Part shown: positions 5,430-11,891 of the stretch, in pieces | Layout: each line of letters starts with the position of its first letter | Position numbering within the stretch: the first letter of the stretch is position 1 | Assembly (NCBI GenBank): GCA_011682665.1 | Contig: JAACEG010000006.1 | Span: 1-11,891, forward strand | Reading direction: 5' to 3' | DNA length: 11,891 bases | Source: Lysobacteraceae bacterium | Lineage (GTDB): Bacteria > Patescibacteriota > Patescibacteriia > JAACEG01 | The notes under the pieces: generated by a model | Told to the model about the DNA's origin: nothing | Database searches by the model: none | What the model saw: the letters and a program-made list of their open reading frames with translations, nothing else | Program-made: the position numbers and the translations under genes

Positions 5430-6863
5430 ATGCCAATAAATTTACTGCCTAAAAATTTTCAAGAAAAAGAAAAAGAAGAAATACAAAAAAGAAAAAAAAT
5501 GATTAAAAATATTGAATTGCGTGTTCCAAAAAATAAATTAAAAGTAAAACATACTGAAAAAAGTAAAGGTAATTTTTTTTCTAACTTTTTTTATCCCCTT
5601 TTTTTTAATAAAAAAAAAGAAAAAAATAGTAAACTTATCAATGAAGAAAAAGAAAAATTTTTAGAAGAAAAAAAAAGAAAAGAAATAACTGATTTTTTAA
5701 AAAATAAAAAAGATATTAAATCAGACGCAAAAAAAGAAATATTTAATTCAGCAACGGCAGCGACTAAAACTAATAGTAAAAAAAATGATTTAGCAACAAA
5801 GCCTGCTATTAAAAAACAATCTTTTTGGCAATGGTTTTTAGGCAAAAAAACAACAGAGAATTTTCAAACAAACAATCTAAAAACACAGTTTAATGATTTT
5901 GATAAAAATCGTAAAAAATTTGACAGAAATGGCACTGAAAAAACATCAGAAGAAAAATCTTTTTGGCAAAAAGGAAAAATTAAAGAAAAAAAGATCTTTT
6001 CAAACGAAGATAATAAGGCGTTTCAAGAATCAAAAAAGAAAACAAAAAAGAAAATTATTGAAAAAAAAAAGAATAATTATAAGAAAGAATCTTTTTGGCA
6101 AAAACTGTTTGGAGAAAAAAAAGAAAAAAATAATAAAAAAGATAGTTCTAAAATTAATAAAATTCAAGTAAAGAATAAAGAGAAAAATAATAATAAAACA
6201 AAAGAGAAAAAGTTAAATATTTTAGCTAAAAGTAAAAAGAAACACAGAATTAGAAATTTTTTTCATAAAAAGACTGAAATAGATTTCATAGATGGAGAAT
6301 TAATTGCTTCGGCTAAATTAAAAATTAAAGAAATGTCTTTGTCTATTATTTTTGTTTTATTTTTTTCTTTAATTATTATTTTCTCTATATATATGTTGGT
6401 TAATTGGTATCAGTATTTAGTTATAGAAAAATCCGTTAGGGCAGAAAAAAAATTACAAAGTTTAAAAAAAGACATAGATTTTTATGAAATAAAAAAGAAA
6501 GAGGCTTTGAATTTTCAAAAAAAATTAAAAGCGATTAGTTATTTATTAAGCAAACACATTTCTTGGAATAATTTTTTTGATACTCTTGAAAAAATTACAT
6601 TGCCGGATGTTTATTATAAAAATATAAGCGTTGATTATAATGGTAATGTTTTTATTTCAGCGGAAACAAACAGTTTTAAAAAAATTTCAGAACAATTATT
6701 GGTTTTTCAAAATAATAAAGATTTGATTAAATCAGTAAAAATAGATACAGCTGAATTAAATAGTGAGGGAGAAGATAATAACAAAATGAAAATAGTTAAA
6801 TTTAACATAGTATTAAAAATAAATAAAAACGCTTTTTTTTATAAAGATTATGATGAAGGATAA
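5430..6863 (+). CDS. pilN: PilN-like pilus alignment protein with long Lys-rich cytoplasmic region
   Basis: PilN is a one-pass membrane protein whose N-terminal INLLP motif docks into PilM and whose external domain pairs with PilO. The protein starts MPINLLPKNF, an excellent PilM-binding motif, which also fixes ATG 5430 as the start. One transmembrane helix lies at about 303-325 (SLSIIFVLFFSLIIIFSIYM), followed by a short coiled coil (334-370) and a PilN-type globular domain (about 371-470, with DVYYKNISVDYNGNVFISAE). Typical PilN has about 20 residues between the motif and the helix; here there are nearly 300, of which I count 84 lysines in the first 300 residues. This linker carries three SFWQ motifs (131-134, 177-180, 221-224), two followed by a WF/LF-G-K-type tail, plus FF-rich patches at 49-59. 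Total length is 477, against about 180-220 usual. The DNA has long A runs, including ten at 6061-6070. Confidence 0.85.
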   Translation: MPINLLPKNFQEKEKEEIQKRKKMIKNIELRVPKNKLKVKHTEKSKGNFFSNFFYPLFFNKKKEKNSKLINEEKEKFLEEKKRKEITDFLKNKKDIKSDAKKEIFNSATAATKTNSKKNDLATKPAIKKQSFWQWFLGKKTTENFQTNNLKTQFNDFDKNRKKFDRNGTEKTSEEKSFWQKGKIKEKKIFSNEDNKAFQESKKKTKKKIIEKKKNNYKKESFWQKLFGEKKEKNNKKDSSKINKIQVKNKEKNNNKTKEKKLNILAKSKKKHRIRNFFHKKTEIDFIDGELIASAKLKIKEMSLSIIFVLFFSLIIIFSIYMLVNWYQYLVIEKSVRAEKKLQSLKKDIDFYEIKKKEALNFQKKLKAISYLLSKHISWNNFFDTLEKITLPDVYYKNISVDYNGNVFISAETNSFKKISEQLLVFQNNKDLIKSVKIDTAELNSEGEDNNKMKIVKFNIVLKINKNAFFYKDYDEG

Positions 6864-6884
6864 ATCCAACGCTCTTCTACTTAT

Positions 6885-7045
6885 TAGACCTGTTGCGTAA
6901 TTAATTTCTACTGCAATTTCCATATTTCGGTCAAATTTTCTTCAAATTTTTTTACCTTACCTTAGGGTAGGCTAAAAAAATTATTTGAAAAATTTGCCTC
7001 AAAATCTGAAAATTTCGTTACAAAACTAATTACGCAACAAGTCTA
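6885..7045. mobile_element. MITE-like palindromic element E2 (no transposase)
   Basis: The terminal inverted repeats TAGACYTGTTGCGTAATTA (6885-6903 and 7027-7045) match at 18 of 19 positions, again with TA at both extreme ends. The whole 161 bp folds as an imperfect palindrome around CCTTAGGG (6960-6967). The core 6905-7015 is about 91% identical to element E1, including 52 identical bases (6929-6980), but the termini are unrelated to those of E1. It sits 21 bp after the pilN stop and ends 99 bp before the pilO ATG. There is no open reading frame. Confidence 0.65.
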
Positions 7046-7144
7046 TTATTTGAAATATACAGGAAGATTATTTAAAACTATTCATCGCAATAGCAAAGCT
7101 GTTGAATATTGAAAGCGCTAGATAAAATTAGTTTAATTTTTTTT

Positions 7145-7774
7145 ATGCTCTTAGAAGATTCCAATATAAAAAGTAAATTATTAAAATTTTTTATTAAATA
7201 TTTTAATTATTTTTTATTTTTAATAGTTATTATTTTTTTTATAGGTTTTTATTTTATTTTTTTAAAACCAAAACAGAACAAGATAAACAGGATTGAAAAT
7301 AGCGGTGTTTCTCAAAGAACAGAAACTTATGAGCAAAATATAGAATATTTTAATAAAATTAAAAGTTTCATAGAGGAATATGAAAGTATAAGCGACGAAG
7401 ATAAAAAAACTGTAAATTTAATGTTTCCTGATAAGTTAGATTATCCGCAATTATTTGCCCAAATGGAAAGTTTGATAAAAAAAAATGGATTTATATTAGA
7501 CAAAATCAGCTTATCTCCAGAAAATAAAAAAAATGAAATAAATAATTTAGATAAGAATAAAGAGAAAATGCCTGATTTTATAAATAAGGTTAATGTAAGT
7601 ATAGTCATTGAAGGTGTAGAAAATTTTGCTGATTATAGAAGAATGTTAAATATGTTTTATAATAATCTTTTGTTAATGGATGTTGATTCAATTAACTATT
7701 CGGCTTCTACTGGCGGTTCTTATTCAATTAATTTAATAAGTTATTTTTTTAAGACAGAAAATTCAGATAGCTGA
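7145..7774 (+). CDS. pilO: Type IV pilus alignment protein PilO
   Basis: PilO pairs with PilN in the inner-membrane alignment complex linking PilM to the pilus. The 209-residue product has a short cytoplasmic head, one membrane helix (about 20-40, very Phe/Ile-rich), a coiled-coil stretch (41-85) and a ferredoxin-like C-terminal domain. The block VSIVIEGVENFADYRRMLNM (151-170) followed by NNLLLMDVDSINYS (173-186) is typical of PilO. ATG 7145 is preferred. A TTG 36 bases upstream in frame would add 12 residues, but it has no better context and lengthens the tail before the helix. The gene ends in TGA, the only TGA stop seen here. It lies directly after pilN in order, separated by element E2. 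Confidence 0.88.
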   Translation: MLLEDSNIKSKLLKFFIKYFNYFLFLIVIIFFIGFYFIFLKPKQNKINRIENSGVSQRTETYEQNIEYFNKIKSFIEEYESISDEDKKTVNLMFPDKLDYPQLFAQMESLIKKNGFILDKISLSPENKKNEINNLDKNKEKMPDFINKVNVSIVIEGVENFADYRRMLNMFYNNLLLMDVDSINYSASTGGSYSINLISYFFKTENSDS

Positions 7775-7877
7775 CATATATTATCTAATCAATTTGGTAG
7801 TAAAACAAGAGAATCAGGATATTATAAAATTAAAAATTAAATCACAAATTCAAAATTACAAATAACAAATAAATTAC

Positions 7878-7952
7878 AAATTCAAAATCTAAAATACAAA
7901 ACGATTTTTTAGATTAAATATTTTGAATTTGGAATATTTAGATTTTGAATTT
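7878..7952. repeat. AT-rich inverted repeat downstream of pilO
   Basis: AAATTCAAAATCTAAA (7878-7893) and its exact 16-bp reverse complement (7937-7952) flank 43 bases that contain CGATTTTTTAGA. The preceding 7840-7877 is built of CACAAATTC/TACAAATAACAAAT units, the reverse complement of the TTTGTGATTTGTGATTT type at 1324-1340. It could form a weak hairpin after pilO, but no T-run-terminated GC stem is present. Confidence 0.6.
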
Positions 7953-7955
7953 TTA

Positions 7956-8009
7956 AAAAAATTATAGCTCAAGATATTTAACTAAAATTATTAAAGCTGT
8001 TGTTAAATT
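7956..8009 (+). repeat. 54-bp dispersed repeat, copy 2, upstream of the 98-residue gene
   Basis: It matches 1361-1414 at 45 of 54 positions with no gap and only transitions. It ends 21 bases before the ATG at 8031, so it would lie in any leader of that gene. Confidence 0.65.
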
Positions 8010-8030
8010 AGTTATCAATCACGTTTATTT

Positions 8031-8327
8031 ATGTCTAATTATATTAGTAAAAAAGGGACTGTTTTTTCAACTATTATTTTTTTAACAGCCGTTTTAGCTG
8101 TGCTTGTTTTTGCTTTTTATTATACTCAGCTTAAAAAAAGATTTATTGATCCGACAAGCAATGTTTTTAAAAAGATTTTATTTAAAAAAGAAGGTTTTAA
8201 TACAACATTTAATAAAGAAATTTTATCAAATTCCGTGTTTTTAAAATTAAATAATAATAATGTTAATTTTATTAAGAGAAAAGACATAGGAAATAGTAAT
8301 GCTTTTAGAAATAATAATAATTTATAA
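8031..8327 (+). CDS. Small one-helix membrane protein between pilO and pilB (98 aa)
   Basis: I do not recognise this as a named family. The 98-residue product has one N-terminal hydrophobic helix (about 11-31, VFSTIIFLTAVLAVLVFAFYY) after a short positive N-terminus, then a Lys/Asn/Phe-rich tail of about 65 residues of low complexity. It occupies the position pilP has in diderm pil operons but lacks a lipobox and any PilP-like domain. The KKG just before the helix (residues 7-9) recalls a prepilin-peptidase site, but the Glu expected at position +5 is Thr. The gene ends 23 bp before pilB, the tightest spacing among the pil genes upstream of the receiver, so co-expression with pilB is likely. 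The ATG at 8031 follows TTTATTT. A role as pilus accessory protein is inference from position. Confidence 0.75.
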   Translation: MSNYISKKGTVFSTIIFLTAVLAVLVFAFYYTQLKKRFIDPTSNVFKKILFKKEGFNTTFNKEILSNSVFLKLNNNNVNFIKRKDIGNSNAFRNNNNL

Positions 8328-8350
8328 ATTAATCATTAAAAACAACAAAA

Positions 8351-10105
8351 ATGCCTTTTAATGAAGTTTTATATAATAAATTAATAAAAGACGGCTTGAT
8401 TTCAACTGATAATTTAGATAAAGCAAAAATTGAAAGTCAGAAAAGGGGAATTTCAATTGAAGATTTTTTAATTAACGAAAAAATTATTGAATCTGAAAAA
8501 TTTGCGCGCATAAAATCAGAAATTTTTAACATTCCTTATATTAATTTAACGGAAAAAGCGATAAATCCGGAAGTGCTTAATTTTTTACCGCCCAATGTAA
8601 TAAAAAATTATAAAATTATTCCTTTTGACAAAAATGATGAAGTAATATCAGTAGGGATAATTGATCCTCAAAATCTCCAAGCTATTGAATCAATAGAATT
8701 TTTAGCTAAAAAAAATAGGCTTAAAATAAAATATTTTATTATATCAAAGGATTGTTTTGATAATATAATTAAAAAATATGAGAATATAGGAATTGAGGTG
8801 AGAGAAGCGCTTGGCAGGGCAAAAAATGTTAATAAGGATAGAGTCATAGAAGAAGACGAAGAAGGGAATGCTCAGGAGGTTATTAGAGGGGCTCCAATTT
8901 CTAAGATAGTTTCTGTGATTATTAGACACGCGGTTGAAGGTAAGGCTTCTGATATTCATATTGAACCTTGGAAAAAAAGTACACGAATTCGTTATCGAGT
9001 TGATGGAATTCTTCACACTTCTTTAATTTTACCTATTTATGTTCATGATTCAATAGTTTCTAGAATAAAGGTTATATCAGGATTGAAAATTGATGAAACA
9101 AGAATACCTCAAGATGGAAGGATACATCTTAATATTAATGGTAGAGGGATTGATTTTAGAGTTTCAGTTCTTCCTTTAATGGGAAGAGAAAAAGTTGTTA
9201 TGAGAATTTTAGATACTTCTGGCGGAGTGTTAAGTTTACAGGATTTAGGATTTAATAAAGAACATATTTCAATTTTGGAAAATAGTATTAAAATTTCTCA
9301 TGGAATGATTTTAGTCACAGGACCCACTGGTTCTGGAAAGTCGACTACTTTATGTTCTCTTCTTAATATGCTTAATAAAGAAGGCGTTAATATTGTTACT
9401 TTAGAAGATCCTGTCGAATATCATTTAGACGGTATCAATCAATCGCAAATCAGAGAGGAGGTTGGTTTTACTTTTTCAACTGGCTTGCGTTCTATCTTAA
9501 GGCAAGATCCTGACATTATTATGGTAGGAGAGATCAGGGATAATGAAACAGCTGAATTAGCAATTCATGCCGGGTTAACTGGGCATATTGTTTTATCAAC
9601 TTTACATACTAATGGCGCTTATGGAGCAATCACTCGCCTTAAAGATATGAAAATAGAGCCATTTTTACTTAGTTCTACCCTTAATATAGTTATTGCGCAA
9701 AGATTAGTGAGAAAATTATGTCCTTTTTGTAAAAAGAAAATTAGTTTGCCATTTAATTTGGAGCAGGAAACTTTAGAGACTTTTAAGCAAACTCCTGATA
9801 TTTATATTAAATCTTACGGTTTGAAAATTGATAAAAATAAAGTTTTAGCTAAGGATTTGACTTTTTATGGAGCAAAAGGTTGCCCAAAATGCAATAATAC
9901 TGGTTATCGTTCGCGCGTTGTTATATCTGAAATTTTAGTAATGACTGATAATTTAAAAAATCTGATTGCTAATAATGGCAGTGATGATAAAATTAAAGAG
10001 GATTTGAAAAATCAGAAAATGATTACAATGAAACAGGATGGTGTTTTAAAAGCGTTAAGTGGAATAACAACATTAGAAGAAGTAATGAAGGTTTCAAAAA
10101 ATTAG
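8351..10105 (+). CDS. pilB: Type IV pilus assembly ATPase PilB (GspE/PulE family)
   Basis: PilB is the cytoplasmic hexameric ATPase that drives pilin polymerisation through PilC. The 584-residue product is of normal length. The N-terminal MshEN/GspE-N domain (about 1-145) contains IPYINLTEKAINPEVLNFLP (61-80). The second domain has ASDIHIEPW (199-207), VDGI (217-220) and RIPQDGRI (251-258). The ATPase domain shows Walker A GPTGSGKSTT (324-333), Asp box LEDPVEY (351-357), Walker B DIIMVGE (388-394, Glu394 catalytic) and His box TGHIVLSTLHTN (410-421). A four-cysteine zinc site is present as CPFC (457-460) and CPKC (511-514), which marks PilB/GspE rather than PilT. All key residues are intact. 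The ATG at 8351 follows ACAACAAAA with no Shine-Dalgarno. Confidence 0.97.
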   Translation: MPFNEVLYNKLIKDGLISTDNLDKAKIESQKRGISIEDFLINEKIIESEKFARIKSEIFNIPYINLTEKAINPEVLNFLPPNVIKNYKIIPFDKNDEVISVGIIDPQNLQAIESIEFLAKKNRLKIKYFIISKDCFDNIIKKYENIGIEVREALGRAKNVNKDRVIEEDEEGNAQEVIRGAPISKIVSVIIRHAVEGKASDIHIEPWKKSTRIRYRVDGILHTSLILPIYVHDSIVSRIKVISGLKIDETRIPQDGRIHLNINGRGIDFRVSVLPLMGREKVVMRILDTSGGVLSLQDLGFNKEHISILENSIKISHGMILVTGPTGSGKSTTLCSLLNMLNKEGVNIVTLEDPVEYHLDGINQSQIREEVGFTFSTGLRSILRQDPDIIMVGEIRDNETAELAIHAGLTGHIVLSTLHTNGAYGAITRLKDMKIEPFLLSSTLNIVIAQRLVRKLCPFCKKKISLPFNLEQETLETFKQTPDIYIKSYGLKIDKNKVLAKDLTFYGAKGCPKCNNTGYRSRVVISEILVMTDNLKNLIANNGSDDKIKEDLKNQKMITMKQDGVLKALSGITTLEEVMKVSKN

Positions 10106-10131
10106 TTATTTTGAATTTAAAATATATTCGA

Positions 10132-10239
10132 TTGTCATTCCCGCGAAGGCGGGAATCCCAAATTTTGAATAAACAGGAGATTCCCGCCTTCGCGGGAATG
10201 ACAAATAGATGCGGGAATGACAAAAAAGCGGGAATGGCA
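10132..10239. repeat. REP-like palindrome of the GTCATTCCCGCG type with partial copies
   Basis: A perfect 26-bp inverted repeat (10132-10157 and 10179-10204), starting TTGTCATTCCCGCGAAGG, surrounds a 21-bp loop. Each arm is itself a hairpin (CCCGC/GCGGG). Two decaying partial units, GCGGGAATGACA (10211-10222) and GCGGGAATGGCA (10229-10239 plus flank), follow in tandem. The sequence closely resembles the dispersed ATTCCCGCG...CGCGGGAAT repeats known in many bacteria (for example the dRS3 repeats of Neisseria) and is strikingly GC-rich against its surroundings. It sits between pilB and the receiver gene and could act as a bidirectional attenuator. Confidence 0.85.
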
Positions 10240-10288
10240 AGAGAGAGTTTTGCGATTAAAGATAATTAATTTAACTTAAATATTTTTT

Positions 10289-10675
10289 ATGGCTTTTAAT
10301 AAGCAAGTAAAAATTTTAATTATTGAAGACGATGTCTTTTTAAATGGTCTTTATGTTAAAAAATTTTCTGATGAGAATTATAAGGTATTTTCAGCCTTTG
10401 ATGGCGAGAAAGGAATTAAAATAGCTAAAGAAAAAAAACCAGATTTGATTTTATTAGATTTAGTTTTACCTAAGATGAGTGGTTTTGATGTTATAAAAAA
10501 ATTAAAGTCAGGAGATTGCAAAAATATACTAATTATATTGCTTACTAATTTAAGCGAAAAGGAAAACATAGAAAAGGCTTTAAGCTTAGGAGTAGAAGAC
10601 TATTTGATAAAAGTTTATTTTACTCCGTCAGAAATAGTTGAAAAAATAAAAAAGGTTTTATCTAAAAAACATTAA
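10289..10675 (+). CDS. Stand-alone response-regulator receiver (CheY/PilG-like)
   Basis: A single receiver domain of 128 residues has no output domain. The acidic pocket is EDD (13-15), the phospho-accepting Asp is D57 in DLILLDLVLPKMSG (52-65), the switch Thr is T86 (ILLTNLSE, 83-90) and the conserved Lys is K108 in EDYLIKVY (103-110). The usual Pro after this Lys is Val. It likely passes a phosphorylation signal by protein contact. Its place between pilB and pilC suggests control of pilus extension, as PilG/PilH do in other bacteria, but no histidine kinase is in the window. It starts at ATG 10289 after a T run and ends 17 bp before pilC, so the two are probably co-transcribed. Confidence 0.92.
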   Translation: MAFNKQVKILIIEDDVFLNGLYVKKFSDENYKVFSAFDGEKGIKIAKEKKPDLILLDLVLPKMSGFDVIKKLKSGDCKNILIILLTNLSEKENIEKALSLGVEDYLIKVYFTPSEIVEKIKKVLSKKH

Positions 10676-10692
10676 AATTAAAATATAATTTT

Positions 10693-11891
10693 GTGCCAAT
10701 TTTTAATTATAAAGCTAAAAATAAAGACGGAGCTAACATTAATGGAAAAATTGAGGCAATGAATATTGATATTGCTTCAAAAATTTTGGGCGAGAGAGAG
10801 TTAATAATTATTAACATAAAGAAAGAAAGAAAAATCAAAATTATTGATAAATATTTTTTAAAGTTTTTTAATAAAATACCATTAAAAGATCTTTTGTTTT
10901 TTTTACGCGAACTTTCTGTGTTGATTTCTGCAAATATTTCTTTAACCCAGTCTTTGCATATCATTGAGAAGCAAGTAGAGAATAAAATATTAAAAGGGAT
11001 TATTTTAGAAATTGCCGACGATGTTGAAGGTGGAAGTAAATTATCAGATAGTTTAGGCAGACATCCGGATATTTTTAATAATTTTTATGTTAATATAATA
11101 AGATCTGGGGAAACAAGTGGAAAATTAGACGAAGTTTTGAATTATTTAACAGAAGAAGAAGAAAAAAGTTATGATATGGCAAAAAAAGTTAAGGGAGCTA
11201 TGATTTATCCAGCTTTTATTTTTACTGCTTTAATAATTGTTGGCGTAGTAATGATGGTTTTTGTTGTTCCAAAGTTAGCCGGCGTTTTAAAAGAGAGTGG
11301 GGCAGAATTACCCATGTCAACTAAAATTTTAATGGGAACAAGTGATTTTTTTATACATTTTTGGTGGACCCTTTTAATCGGTGCGCTGTTTATATTTTTT
11401 ATTTTTAATGTTATAATTAAAACAAAGAAAGGAAAGTTGTATTGGGATATTTTTAAACTTAATTTGCCAATTGCTGGAAATTTATTGCAAAAAATTTATT
11501 TGGTCCGTTTTTCCCGCAGTTTTATTACTTTAATGATTGGTGGAGTTTCTATTTCCAAATCTCTTAATATTGTTTTAAATATTGTTAATAATTCGCATTA
11601 TCAAAATTTAATAGCGCGGACTATTAAGGAAGTTAAAGACGGGCGCGCCATAGCCGGAGAATTTTCTAATGATAAATATGTTCCGCCAATGTTTTCTCAG
11701 ATGTTATCAATTGGAGAAGAAACAGGAAAAATTCCATTTGTTATGAAAAAGATAGCGGATTTTTATTCTTTGGAAATTGACAATACAATGCATAATATTA
11801 TGACAATTATGGAACCGTTTATTATGATTATTATGGGGATAGCGGTGGGAATTATGGTAGCAGCCATAATTTTGCCAATGTATAGTTTGTC
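10693..11891 (+). CDS. pilC: Type IV pilus inner-membrane platform protein PilC (GspF family), 3' end cut
   Basis: PilC is the polytopic platform protein on which PilB acts to add pilins. The reading frame opens with GTG at 10693 (MPIFNYKAKNKDG, the standard PilC opening) and stays open for 399 codons to the window edge. It ends at ILPMYSL, so only a few residues plus the stop are missing. Two T2SSF repeats are visible: about 67-190 (FFLRELSVLISANISLTQSL and SGETSGKLDEVL) and 272-394 (FSRSFITLMIGGVSISKSL and IGEETGKIPFVMKKIADFY). Membrane helices lie at about 170-193, 222-243 and 375-396, followed by LPMYSL. The GTG is the only start that keeps the N-terminal motif. It is 17 bp after the receiver gene, without a Shine-Dalgarno. 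Confidence 0.95.
   Translation, partial: MPIFNYKAKNKDGANINGKIEAMNIDIASKILGERELIIINIKKERKIKIIDKYFLKFFNKIPLKDLLFFLRELSVLISANISLTQSLHIIEKQVENKILKGIILEIADDVEGGSKLSDSLGRHPDIFNNFYVNIIRSGETSGKLDEVLNYLTEEEEKSYDMAKKVKGAMIYPAFIFTALIIVGVVMMVFVVPKLAGVLKESGAELPMSTKILMGTSDFFIHFWWTLLIGALFIFFIFNVIIKTKKGKLYWDIFKLNLPIAGNLLQKIYLVRFSRSFITLMIGGVSISKSLNIVLNIVNNSHYQNLIARTIKEVKDGRAIAGEFSNDKYVPPMFSQMLSIGEETGKIPFVMKKIADFYSLEIDNTMHNIMTIMEPFIMIIMGIAVGIMVAAIILPMYSL

Noticed and set aside
5893-6171. Lys/Arg-rich plus-strand reading frame inside pilN
   Set aside because: It is an out-of-frame shadow of the A-rich pilN linker with no start context. Only the slippage idea at the A10 tract gives it any relevance.
7109-7144. 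TTG start for pilO adding 12 residues
   Set aside because: The ATG at 7145 follows the T-run context of the other genes and gives a normal short cytoplasmic head.
7772-7774. TGA read as glycine or tryptophan (recoded genome), extending pilO by about 20 codons
   Set aside because: No in-frame TGA occurs inside any of the other genes. A recoded AT-rich genome should use it often.
10023-10223. Minus-strand reading frame with VIPAKAGIS and DSRLRGNDN
   Set aside because: This is the well-known spurious translation of the GTCATTCCCGCG palindrome and it overlaps the 3' end of pilB.

Overview
The window looks like chromosome from a very AT-rich bacterium with a reduced genome, most likely a member of the Candidate Phyla Radiation (Patescibacteria). 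The reasons are: strong A/T bias with lysine-, asparagine- and isoleucine-rich proteins; a type IV pilus gene set of the pilM-N-O-B-C kind with no secretin gene visible; a RelA/SpoT protein that ends just after its TGS domain; no Shine-Dalgarno motif in front of any start codon; and gaps packed with short dispersed palindromes. This placement is inference; there is no rRNA or other marker here. TGA occurs only as a stop (pilO) and never in frame inside a gene, so the standard bacterial code (table 11) fits.

Layout. Positions 1-221 carry an array of short C-rich/G-rich hairpins. parB (239-1108, +) follows. After a repeat-filled gap comes relA (1430-2881, -), transcribed toward parB. A 408-base divergent region holds a well-formed relA promoter, a plus-strand extended -10 promoter and several hairpins. 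Then the plus-strand genes run to the window end: an unrecognised charged 167-residue protein (3290-3793), pilM (3905-5077), a pilN with a very long lysine-rich cytoplasmic segment (5430-6863), pilO (7145-7774), a 98-residue one-helix membrane protein (8031-8327), pilB (8351-10105), a stand-alone receiver domain (10289-10675) and pilC (10693 to the window end, cut a few residues before its stop).

How the genes fit together. PilM, PilN and PilO would form the inner platform scaffold, PilC the polytopic platform protein and PilB the hexameric assembly ATPase. The receiver protein between pilB and pilC is a likely response element for pilus activity. ParB (chromosome segregation) and the (p)ppGpp enzyme (stringent response) are neighbours with no obvious functional tie to the pilus.

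The most unusual material is between the genes. Two palindromic elements (5154-5348 and 6885-7045) share a core that is about 91% identical but carry completely different terminal inverted repeats, each flanked by TA. relA is bracketed by inverted copies of a roughly 58-bp repeat. A 54-bp repeat sits at the relA 3' end and again just before the 98-residue gene. A perfect 26-bp inverted repeat of the GTCATTCCCGCG type lies between pilB and the receiver gene. No RNA gene, CRISPR array or complete insertion sequence was seen.
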